From contig JANWYL010000016.1 in the NCBI GenBank assembly GCA_025056955.1, positions 1 through 21,466 of the forward strand: DNA of 21,466 bases. The letters run 5' to 3'. The position numbers and the translations under genes are program-made. Below, one piece after another: positions 13,970 through 21,030 of this stretch. The DNA comes from Sandaracinaceae bacterium. Its GTDB lineage: Bacteria > Myxococcota_A > Polyangia > Polyangiales > Sandaracinaceae. Below the pieces are notes generated by a model. That model ran no database searches. It saw only the letters and a program-made list of their open reading frames with translations, and was not told where the DNA came from. The number at the start of each line of letters is the position of its first letter. The first letter of the stretch is position 1.

Positions 13970-15718
13970 TCATTTGTCCTTTCCTTTCGTAAGCGGCACT
14001 TGGGGGTTGCCAACGCAAAGCGCCGCTTGGGCAGCCCGCAAACGTGCCGCAACCAAAAACTCAGGCTCCACAAGGACAGCTTCTGCCTGTGGCCAAGGCT
14101 CTCCCGGTGACCAACGCATGCAAAACCTCCATTCAGGGCGCTCTTGCCCCTCTTTATCCCACGCCCGCTCTCCATCAAACCAACCATCTGCCCCAAGTTT
14201 TGCCACCTCGCTTGCCAGTTCTGCCCACAAAAGCAGAGGCACCCGCGCATGTCCTTCTGCCCAACCAAGCACTTCCTCCACCCAACTCTCTCCAAATCGG
14301 CGTAAGGGCATGATCCCTTCATACACCCGGCCTCGGCTGCCATCCACCGTCAGCCAACCGGCCTTGAGATCAGCAACTTCCGTTCCCTCAAATCGGCACA
14401 ATTGACGACCCACCACCTTAAGCCCACGAAGGGAAACCACACAAGGCTTGCCAAGGGCACGGCACATCACAGCCGCATGCGAAGTCAAACCGCCCGACAA
14501 CGTGACGACAGCACGCGCTTTTCGGACGAGCATCGCGTCTTCTGGCCCAATTTCGTGGCGCACAAGCACGTAAGGGCTTCCTTTCTCGAGCGCTCGCTCA
14601 GCTTCTTCGTTTTCCACAACCCAAAGCCCAGAAGCGGCGCCAGGGCTTGCAGCAAGGCCAACGCCAATGGCAGCGTGTGATTCTTTTTCGACCTCAAGAC
14701 GGGCAAGGGCATTCAAAGCATCAGGCCGAATTCGCAACAAGGCTTCTCTTTGGCCAAGGCTTCCTGTCTTGACCCGCTCGACGAAATAGCGCACCTCGGC
14801 GCTCCCTGCGAGGGGCCAAGGGGAAAACTGCACCACCCACAAGTGCTCCCGCTCAATGACAAACTCCAAGGATACAGGGCAATCCATGGCTTTTTCCCCC
14901 TGCTTGATCCAAAAGTCCAGTTCCGAATAAAGCCTCGGCAAGCGCACTTCCAAAGACTCAGAGTGTTCGGGCAACCCCTCTTTGCGAATTGGGCAGCCCA
15001 AGCGACGGCCAAGCGTGAGGTCTTCGCCCATGCGCCCCCACACGATTTCTCCGTAAAGCCCTGCCTCCCCACTCAATGGATGGTGACTTGCCGCCACGCC
15101 AGCACCAGAATGCCCCCCTTTGGCCACGCCGTAGCGCATGACTTGAACAACAAGTGCCGGCGTGCCCTTGGCCAAAAGAAAAAGAGCCTGGCGGAGCTCG
15201 TCCTCAGAAGAAGCCCCTGCCAAGCCCACTTCCTCTTCGAGGGCGCCAACTTCCCGCTCAAGCCAGCTGTGGTCGAATGTCTCAAAGAGACGCTCTCCAG
15301 CCCGCAAGTGGCCCCTTTTGCCAAGCAGCTTGGCAAACCCTTTTAGAAAACGCCTGCGGAGGTCGAGGGCAAGGCTTGTTTCACCAAGCCACTCCCCAAG
15401 GGCCTCGAGCGATTCGCCCTTCACCCCTACCCCCAAAAGACTTGAGCGATCGCTTCCGCTCAGACGTGCCCCCGAGGGCCGAAGGGCCACTGCAAGCGGC
15501 ACCCCTCGAAAGCGTTCCATCTCCTCAAGTTGGGATAGGGCCTCCTGAAAGGCGCGCCAGCCCTCCTTGCTTTCAAGCGCCTCGAGGTCTTGAGCATTTA
15601 GCGCAAAACCTGGCGCCACCCGCATCCCCAATTCGATTGCCCGAGCAAGGCCCGCCGCCTTCGGCCCAAACGCTCCCTCTTCTTCCTCCCGAATTGCGTG
15701 CAACCAACGAATCACCAC
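13970..15718 (-). CDS. Truncated, degenerate pyruvate phosphate dikinase-like protein
   Basis: PPDK interconverts pyruvate, ATP and phosphate with PEP, AMP and pyrophosphate, using a nucleotide-grasp domain, a swivelling phospho-His domain and a PEP/pyruvate-binding TIM barrel. This 582-residue product (family about 870-900) keeps the N-terminal domain in weakened form: FGPKAAGLARAIELG replaces GGKGANLAEM, and VVQFSPWP stands where QTR is expected. It keeps an excellent swivel domain: SPGAASG at 358-364 and GGLTSHAAVMCRALGKPCVV with the catalytic His414. The barrel is reduced to about 100 residues; only an echo (VAKLGADGWFDGERAW) of the GAEGIGLCRTEHMF segment remains. GTG at 15718 or 15715 is the start, after GAGG. 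It lies 18 bp behind glyS, where alphaproteobacteria and related genomes often carry full ppdK. It is unlikely to be a working PPDK; a phosphotransfer or regulatory role is possible. Confidence 0.8.
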   Translation of the reverse strand: MVIRWLHAIREEEEGAFGPKAAGLARAIELGMRVAPGFALNAQDLEALESKEGWRAFQEALSQLEEMERFRGVPLAVALRPSGARLSGSDRSSLLGVGVKGESLEALGEWLGETSLALDLRRRFLKGFAKLLGKRGHLRAGERLFETFDHSWLEREVGALEEEVGLAGASSEDELRQALFLLAKGTPALVVQVMRYGVAKGGHSGAGVAASHHPLSGEAGLYGEIVWGRMGEDLTLGRRLGCPIRKEGLPEHSESLEVRLPRLYSELDFWIKQGEKAMDCPVSLEFVIEREHLWVVQFSPWPLAGSAEVRYFVERVKTGSLGQREALLRIRPDALNALARLEVEKESHAAIGVGLAASPGAASGLWVVENEEAERALEKGSPYVLVRHEIGPEDAMLVRKARAVVTLSGGLTSHAAVMCRALGKPCVVSLRGLKVVGRQLCRFEGTEVADLKAGWLTVDGSRGRVYEGIMPLRRFGESWVEEVLGWAEGHARVPLLLWAELASEVAKLGADGWFDGERAWDKEGQERPEWRFCMRWSPGEPWPQAEAVLVEPEFLVAARLRAAQAALCVGNPQVPLTKGKDK

Positions 15719-15736
15719 TCTGCCTCAGAAGATGAC

Positions 15737-17803
15737 CTAACGCCCAATCAGATGGAAGTGAGCAATTTGACCGAGCACTTCCACAATGCGCGAAAGCAAC
15801 TTCAAGCGATTGTTCCGCAAGACATGATCGTCCACCATCACAAAGACTTCGGCAAAGAAGCGGTCAAGCGCAGGATAGAGCTTGAGCCCCACCAGCGACA
15901 GCGCTTCTTCGTAGTTTTTGTGCTGCAAAGATGCCGATATCGCATCTTCGACATCCGCAAAACTTTTGTAAAGCATCCACTCCGCTTCCTCTTTGAAAAG
16001 AGCTGGATTCACCCCATTGGCTTGGAAGGCCTTTCTCGCATCCTCGACAATGTGGTGGGCCCGCCTATACACCACACCCAATGAATCGAGTTCTCCCGTG
16101 CTTCGCATTTTGGAAAGCGCTTGAACGCGCAAGAGAAAATCACGAATCGAAGTGCTGGGCCATGCGCTAAGGCAAGCGACAACAATGTCAGAAGGTGAAG
16201 ACTCTGAGAGGTGACTTTTGAGACGCCCCCTCAAGAATTCTTCGAAACGCTTCCACACCGCCTCAGAATCGTCGAGCTTCCAGCCCTGCCGGGAATATAT
16301 GGCATAAGCCGCATCAAAACTCCGACGCAAGTCCCAATCGATAGGCCCTTCGAGGGCAATCCGAATCGCCCCAATTGCAGCTCGCCTCAAAGCGAAAGGA
16401 TCGGCAGAGCCAGTCGGCAAAAGCCCAATCCCAAGACACCCGACCAGTGTGTCCAGGCGATCGGCCAAGGCCAAGGCCGCCCCCGAAGCACTTCTTGGAA
16501 CCAGGTCCGAGGCCGTTCGAGGCAAACAGTGCTCAAAAATGGCTTGAGCTTCCTCGTTGCTTTCGCCCTGGGCCCGCGCATAATGGCGGCCCATCACTCC
16601 ATGAAGCTCGGGAAATTCACGAACGATCAATGTGAGAAGATCAACCTTGGTAAGGGCCGCAAGCTCACGCACTTGGGAATTTTCCACAAAGCTTTGGGCA
16701 AGCTCCCCCATCCGATGGACCTTGTCGAGCATGCTTCCAAGCTGAGAGTGAAACACGATGCCCGAAAGCTCCTGGACCCGCGCCCTCAGAGGCACTTTCA
16801 AGTCCTCCTCAACAAAAAAGCGGGCATCTTTTAAGCGGGCCCGAAGCACCCTGTCATTGCCCCTCGTGATCTCCTCGGGATCGCCGGCGGTATTGGCCAC
16901 AATTGCGTAACGGGGAGCCAGTTTGCCGCTTTTGGCCTCACGCAAAGGAATATAGCGCTGGTGGCCACGCATCACTGAAACGATCACTTCTTCGGGCAAG
17001 CTCAAAAACAGCTCATCAAAATGCCCGATCAACACGTGGGGCTTTTCGACGAGCATCACGTTGGCATCGATGAGCTCAGGGTCCTCCTCTGCGAAAAGCC
17101 CAAGCGCCTGGGCCTTGGCTTCAAGCTCTTGCTTGAGCAGCCGACGGCGCTCTTCCACATCGACAATCACATGTGCACGACGCAATGCGTCAACATAGTT
17201 TTCGGCATGGCCGATCCACACCCGATCTTGGGCCAAAAAACGATGCCCCCTTGACCACGCTTCTGCCTTGCGCTCGGCAAGGGTGACATCGATGACCTCA
17301 TCCCCCAAAAGCGCAACCAGCCACTGGATTGGCCTGCCAAAGTAGAAATCAAGCGAACTCCACCGCATCGATTTTGGGAAAGCGATGCGGGCGGCAGCGT
17401 ACACGACTTCTGGCAATACCTCAATCGCCTTCCGCCCCTTCTCAACGCGCCTGAGCGCCACGTATTCCCCCCTTTCGTTGCGAATGACGTAAAGGTCAGA
17501 AGTCGTTTTGCCATGCTTTTGGGCAAAGCCATGCGCTGCTCGGGTGGGCTCTCCTTTTGCATCAAACGCAGCGCTCTTGGGAGGCCCGATGACCTCCTCT
17601 TCGAGATCTCGCTGAGATTCGGCCACTTCCTTCACAATGATCGCAAGCCTTCGGGGCGTTCCCATCGCATGGATTTGGCCATGGTCGAGGCGCAAGCGAT
17701 GCAGGGCTTCCTTAACCGCAAGAGGCATCTCTTGAATGGCGAGAAAAACAAAGGAAACGGGCAATTCCTCTACACCGATTTCGATGAGCAAAGTGTGTTT
17801 CAT
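15737..17803 (-). CDS. glyS: Glycyl-tRNA synthetase beta subunit
   Basis: This is the beta chain of the alpha2beta2 glycyl-tRNA synthetase. It binds and orients tRNA-Gly while the alpha chain forms glycyl-adenylate. The 688-residue protein is full length. The N-terminus MKHTLLIEIGVEELP is the family signature. VMRGHQRYIPLR (about 278-289), KVDLLTLIVREFPELHGVMG (386-405) of the HD-like domain, LADRLDTLVGCLGIGLLPTG (447-466) followed by SADPFALRR, and the C-terminal anticodon-binding DALR-like region (ALDRFFAEVFVMVDDHVLRN) are all present. A strong Shine-Dalgarno (GGAGG) sits five to six bases before the ATG. The ATG shares one base with the glyQ stop (TGATG), which supports equal synthesis of the two subunits. 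The PPDK-like gene follows after 18 bases. Confidence 0.96.
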   Translation of the reverse strand: MKHTLLIEIGVEELPVSFVFLAIQEMPLAVKEALHRLRLDHGQIHAMGTPRRLAIIVKEVAESQRDLEEEVIGPPKSAAFDAKGEPTRAAHGFAQKHGKTTSDLYVIRNERGEYVALRRVEKGRKAIEVLPEVVYAAARIAFPKSMRWSSLDFYFGRPIQWLVALLGDEVIDVTLAERKAEAWSRGHRFLAQDRVWIGHAENYVDALRRAHVIVDVEERRRLLKQELEAKAQALGLFAEEDPELIDANVMLVEKPHVLIGHFDELFLSLPEEVIVSVMRGHQRYIPLREAKSGKLAPRYAIVANTAGDPEEITRGNDRVLRARLKDARFFVEEDLKVPLRARVQELSGIVFHSQLGSMLDKVHRMGELAQSFVENSQVRELAALTKVDLLTLIVREFPELHGVMGRHYARAQGESNEEAQAIFEHCLPRTASDLVPRSASGAALALADRLDTLVGCLGIGLLPTGSADPFALRRAAIGAIRIALEGPIDWDLRRSFDAAYAIYSRQGWKLDDSEAVWKRFEEFLRGRLKSHLSESSPSDIVVACLSAWPSTSIRDFLLRVQALSKMRSTGELDSLGVVYRRAHHIVEDARKAFQANGVNPALFKEEAEWMLYKSFADVEDAISASLQHKNYEEALSLVGLKLYPALDRFFAEVFVMVDDHVLRNNRLKLLSRIVEVLGQIAHFHLIGR

Positions 17804-18747
17804 CAGCCCCTCCCAGGCCCAGTTGAGTGAAGCAAAGGAAAGCCCAACGCCTCACGTTGAGCGAGATAAACTTCACAAACAGCTCGCGCCAAGTGGCGAA
17901 CCCTGGCGACGTAGCGCTGCCTTTCAGTCAGGCTCAGCGCGCCGCGCGCATCGAGCACATTGAAGTGATGGCTGCACTTGACCGCGCAGTCATAGGCAGG
18001 GAGAACCAAGGCGCGGAGGGGCTCCGCAAGCCGCCTCTCTTTGCTTCGTCCTTCGCTTCGGTCAATCCCCAATAACGCCCAACCCTCTTCCTCGTAACGG
18101 TCGAAAAGATTGCGGTGGAATTCCACATCGGCACGCTCAAAGTAATAGGTGCTCCACTCCCATTCTGCACGCTTGGCGATCTCCCCATAGGAAACCCCCT
18201 CTGCCCATTCAAGGTCGAAAACACTTTCAACACCCTGGAGGTACATCGCAATGCGCTCCAACCCGTAGGTCAGTTCCCCCGACACAGGCCGACAGTCGAA
18301 GCCCCCAACTTGTTGAAAATAGGTAAACTGCGAAATCTCAAGACCATCGAGCCATACTTGCCATCCAAGGCCCCAAGCCCCAAGGGTTGGCGATTCCCAA
18401 TCATCCTCAACAAAACGAATGTCGTGGCGCGCGGGATCTGTCCCAATTGCACGCAGGGACTCAAGGTAAAGGTCCTGAATGTCAAGAGGGGAAGGTTTGA
18501 GGAGAACCTGAAACTGGTGGAAGTGCTGCAGCCGATTCGGGTGTTCTCCGTAGCGACCATCTCCTGGCCTTCGCGAAGGCTCAACGTAGGCCACCTTCCA
18601 AGGCTCAGGGCCAAGCGCCCTCAAAAAAGTCGCTGGGTTGAATGTGCCTGCACCAACCTCTGAGTGATAGGGCTGGACGATGAGGCACCCCTTTTCGCTC
18701 CAAAAACGTTCAAGCCGCAAAATGAGCTCTTGGAAGGTCACGCGCAT
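17803..18747 (-). CDS. glyQ: Glycyl-tRNA synthetase alpha subunit
   Basis: This is the catalytic alpha chain of bacterial two-subunit GlyRS, a class II synthetase that activates glycine and transfers it to tRNA-Gly. From ATG 18747 the product is 314 residues (E. coli about 303). It begins MRVTFQELILRLERFW and carries GCLIVQPYHSEVGAGTFNPA, ALGPEPWKVAYVEPSRRPGD, GRYGEHPNRLQHFHQFQVLL and LGWQVWLDGLEISQFTYFQQ, all nearly invariant. The frame is open for 62 more codons upstream through purine-rich sequence with only a TTG start, but the family N-terminus matches the internal ATG, which also has GGGGAAG just upstream. It forms an operon with glyS and the PPDK-like gene. Confidence 0.96.
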   Translation of the reverse strand: MRVTFQELILRLERFWSEKGCLIVQPYHSEVGAGTFNPATFLRALGPEPWKVAYVEPSRRPGDGRYGEHPNRLQHFHQFQVLLKPSPLDIQDLYLESLRAIGTDPARHDIRFVEDDWESPTLGAWGLGWQVWLDGLEISQFTYFQQVGGFDCRPVSGELTYGLERIAMYLQGVESVFDLEWAEGVSYGEIAKRAEWEWSTYYFERADVEFHRNLFDRYEEEGWALLGIDRSEGRSKERRLAEPLRALVLPAYDCAVKCSHHFNVLDARGALSLTERQRYVARVRHLARAVCEVYLAQREALGFPLLHSTGPGRG

Positions 18748-18821
18748 GGTGCTTCCCCACTTGCCTGTCTCTTGCCCTCCCCCGGCCTTCTCCTCCCACT
18801 CCCCCTTTCCTTTCGCAGCGA

Positions 18822-18839
18822 GGAGGCAAACTCGCCTCC
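18822..18839 (-). promoter_or_regulatory. Hairpin in glyQ leader
   Basis: GGAGGC-GAGTTT-GCCTCC on the minus strand forms a perfect six-pair GC-rich stem with a six-base loop, 75-92 bases before the glyQ ATG. No T tract follows, so it is not an ordinary terminator. One arm contains GGAGG, a Shine-Dalgarno-like block. Confidence 0.3.
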
Positions 18840-18905
18840 GAACCTCCTCCCACTCAAGTCCATTTTCCAATTTCCCATCACAAAAAGCAGCATCGCTTGG
18901 TGCAC

Positions 18906-18917
18906 ATTTGATCAAAT
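18906..18917. promoter_or_regulatory. 12-bp palindrome upstream of glyQ
   Basis: ATTTGATCAAAT is a perfect 12-bp palindrome about 160 bases before glyQ. It resembles a dimeric regulator site but lacks the four-base spacer of FNR/CRP-type sites (TTGAT-N4-ATCAA). No regulator can be named. Confidence 0.25.
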
Positions 18918-19060
18918 TCTTGGGGCTCCGCAAGCGCTTTTTCCTCCCGCTCCCGAACCCATGCCTCTAGGCCCAAGAATCGCATACTTGCCGCTCGCCC
19001 AAACCCCATAAAGCAAAGCTTTTCTACGCCACAGATTTTCTTTGAAAAATTCAAGAGCCC

Positions 19061-19082
19061 AAAAGCCATGCTCTCTCATGGC
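19061..19082 (-). terminator. Candidate Rho-independent terminator after the Cys-rich gene
   Basis: The minus strand reads GCCATG-AGAGAG-CATGGC-TTTT: a perfect six-pair stem, six-base loop and four T. It lies about 98 bases beyond the stop of the Cys-rich lipoprotein gene and before glyQ. The T run is short, so moderate confidence only. Confidence 0.38.
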
Positions 19083-19179
19083 ACGAGCCCACAATCCCCC
19101 CATCAGGCCAAAAGGTGGACGCCGGTGATGGAAGGGAATCCTCGCTGCTCCTTCTTAGCCCAGGGCATTTCCTCTTGAA

Positions 19180-20277
19180 TTAGGGGAAGGGAAAAGGAAA
19201 ACCGCCATCAAATGGAAGCCCTCCACCACCTCCAAAGCTCAACCCGCACTCGTTCCCATCAGGACAATGCCTGCCGCATGCGCCGCAGTTGTTGTTGTCA
19301 ACGGGAACACAGCCCCTTCCTGGACAGCACACCTCGCCACAGAGCCTGAAGCCTGGAAGGCCCGGCCCCCCCACTCCTCCAATACACTGTAAGATGCTAC
19401 CCTCACCGCAAGTGGGTGTCACCCCCACTGGAAGCCCTCCACCTCCAGGCAACATCCCTTCCATGCATCGGCGGCCGGCACCTGGGCAAACACAATTCCC
19501 CCCCTCACACGCTTCACCTGGCCGGCAGGCATTGCCAATGCGCCCACAATTCATGGGGTCGTTTTGGGTATTCACACAGCGCGCGCTTCCGCCCTCCGTG
19601 ACGCAGCTTTCACCGGCCATGCACGCTCGGCCGAGTGAACCGCACACGCAGCGCCCGCCCACGCACATTTCGCCTGGGTTGCAAGCCACCGGGGGTGAGC
19701 CGCAATTCTCAGGAGCATCGCTTCTTACGCATTGGAATTCTCCGGTTGATCCTCGCACACACGTCTCATCAGGCCGGCCACAGGCAGGCGCGTCGCCACA
19801 CAAGCAGCGGGTGCTCCCACCAAACTGGCCACAGCGGTTGGCTTTGCTCGGATCGCAGGCTCTCCCACATGTGCCGCAATTTCTGAAGCTTGGATCCTCC
19901 ATCCCCCCTCTCCCCGCTCGGGCCACACACGTCGTCCCACAGCACATCTCGTCGCTTCGGCATTCTGGCCGACACATGCCACTCATCATCGGCGCATCTC
20001 TCATGATCGGTGGTGCATCAGGCATTCCCCCATCCATTCCCGACGCTTCGCACACACCCATTCTGCACTGCGTCCCTGCTGAGCAGACATTTCCGCAACG
20101 CCCGCAATTTTCTGAGTCCCAATTGAGGTCAACACAGCGGTTGCCCCCAGCTCCTGTGCAGCAAGTCTCGTGATCCATGCATCGAGGAGAACAGCGTACC
20201 GCAGCCGGCTTTCGTTCGCTGCACCCAAACACGCCCAAAATCACCAAACTCAGAGCAAACAAAGCAATTCCCCGCAT
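19180..20277 (-). CDS. Exported Cys-rich lipoprotein with repeated NCG modules
   Basis: Not assignable to a characterised function. The 365-residue protein starts MRGIALFALSLVILGVFGC, a signal peptide with a lipobox-like VFGC (Cys19). The mature part carries about 49 Cys in total (roughly 13 percent). Five modules have the form N-C-G-x5-C (NCGRCGNVC at 57, NCGTCGRAC at 133, NCGSPPVAC at 191, NCGRIGNAC at 243, NCGACGRHC at 330), alternating with C-x-x-G-E-x-C and R-C-V-C stretches. The tail is Gly/Phe/Pro-rich (GGGGGLPFDGGFPFPFP). Such proteins are frequent in Myxococcota envelopes and should be disulfide-rich. The ATG at 20277 has GAGG seven bases upstream. The gene lies 41 bp behind bcp, so co-transcription with a peroxiredoxin is likely. 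It could be structural, adhesive or redox-related. Confidence 0.85.
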   Translation of the reverse strand: MRGIALFALSLVILGVFGCSERKPAAVRCSPRCMDHETCCTGAGGNRCVDLNWDSENCGRCGNVCSAGTQCRMGVCEASGMDGGMPDAPPIMRDAPMMSGMCRPECRSDEMCCGTTCVARAGRGGMEDPSFRNCGTCGRACDPSKANRCGQFGGSTRCLCGDAPACGRPDETCVRGSTGEFQCVRSDAPENCGSPPVACNPGEMCVGGRCVCGSLGRACMAGESCVTEGGSARCVNTQNDPMNCGRIGNACRPGEACEGGNCVCPGAGRRCMEGMLPGGGGLPVGVTPTCGEGSILQCIGGVGGPGLPGFRLCGEVCCPGRGCVPVDNNNCGACGRHCPDGNECGLSFGGGGGLPFDGGFPFPFP

Positions 20278-20318
20278 CGCCCTGCCTCACTTTCGCATCA
20301 CGTACGTTCAATACCCTC

Positions 20319-20846
20319 TCACAAAATCTTGCCACAAGCAACACCTTCTTCGTCAATGACTTGCAGGACCGCTTGTGCATGTCCTGCCACTTTGACCTTG
20401 CTAAACGCCCTCCGCACCACCCCTTGGGCATCGATCAAAAAAGTTGTTCGCACTGTGCCAATGCTTTTTTTGCCATACATTGTTTTTTCCTGGAGCACCC
20501 CATACTCCCGGTGCACCTTTCCTTCGGGATCGCTCAAAAGCAAGACTTGAATCCCGTGCTTTTCCTTAAATTTCTTGTGCTTTTCAACCGTATCTCGGCT
20601 CACACCCACCACACGGGCCCCCTTTGCGCGAAAAGCCTCCTTGAGTGCAGTAAAGTCCTTGGCCTCACTCGTGCATCCTGGGGTGTCATCTTTTGGATAG
20701 AAATAGAGCACAAGCACAGAGCCTTCAAAATCTTTAAGCGCATAGCGCTTCCCGTCATCGCCCTCAAGCTCAAAAAAGGGGGCCTTTTTCCCAAGCAGAA
20801 ACTCAGGTTGAATGGATGACGCTTCTTCTCCCTTCTGACTCGCCAT
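20319..20846 (-). CDS. bcp: Thioredoxin-dependent thiol peroxidase (Bcp/PrxQ-type peroxiredoxin)
   Basis: This enzyme reduces hydrogen peroxide and organic hydroperoxides through a peroxidatic Cys. The 175-residue protein has the thioredoxin-like peroxiredoxin fold with VLYFYPKDDTPGCTSEAKDF (Cys58 in the TPGCT motif), then VVGVSRDTVEKHKKFKEKHG, LLSDPEGKVHREYGV and the TTFLIDAQGVVRR strand. The typical second Cys five residues after the first is absent (sequence TSEAKD). The only other Cys is Cys171 in GVACGKIL at the very C-terminus. It may thus act as a 1-Cys enzyme or use Cys171 for resolution. A short non-family N-terminal tail (MASQKGEEASSIQPE) precedes the fold, and no signal peptide is seen, so it is cytosolic. 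AAGGG lies upstream of the ATG at 20846. Confidence 0.93.
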   Translation of the reverse strand: MASQKGEEASSIQPEFLLGKKAPFFELEGDDGKRYALKDFEGSVLVLYFYPKDDTPGCTSEAKDFTALKEAFRAKGARVVGVSRDTVEKHKKFKEKHGIQVLLLSDPEGKVHREYGVLQEKTMYGKKSIGTVRTTFLIDAQGVVRRAFSKVKVAGHAQAVLQVIDEEGVACGKIL

Positions 20847-21030
20847 AAGGTTCCCTTCGTGCCCTGCTTTTTCGAAGATGCAATTCGAATATTTCCAAAA
20901 ATCCGTGAGTTAACACACAGTGACTTGGAAGGAAAGGTCGGTGCTCCTCTTGCGCTGGACCTCGTCCAAGTGAGAAGATACCGCCCGTGCTCTAAAGTGG
21001 GGCTACGCAGCCCAAACTTGGAGGTCTTAA
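20847..21030. promoter_or_regulatory. 184-bp divergent promoter region, bcp versus plus-strand lipoprotein
   Basis: Two genes start outward from here, so both promoters should lie inside. Two TTCGAA palindromes (20871-20876 and 20884-20889, 13 bp apart) sit 25-43 bases before the bcp start; the second extends to ATTCGAAT. On the plus side a five-pair hairpin GGGCT-ACGC-AGCCC (21000-21013) lies just before the GGAGG of the lipoprotein gene. No clear -35/-10 pair could be picked for either gene. Confidence 0.4.

Larger units (their letters stand above)
18748..19179. other. 432-bp intergenic leader upstream of glyQ, no gene seen
   Basis: No convincing gene is present; the short open frames here have no family features or good ribosome sites. 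The minus strand is very rich in GGA and GGG between 18750 and 18850, immediately before glyQ. Within the stretch are a possible terminator for the upstream Cys-rich gene (19061-19082), a 12-bp perfect palindrome (18906-18917) and a small hairpin (18822-18839). I do not see the conserved T-box or tRNA features that control glyQS in Firmicutes. Confidence 0.5.

Noticed and set aside
18906..18917. FNR/CRP-type site upstream of glyQ
   Set aside because: The palindrome ATTTGATCAAAT lacks the spacer between half-sites that these regulators need.
18748..18933. 62-codon N-terminal extension of glyQ
   Set aside because: It needs a TTG start, is purine-rich low-complexity sequence, and the conserved GlyQ N-terminus matches the internal ATG at 18747.
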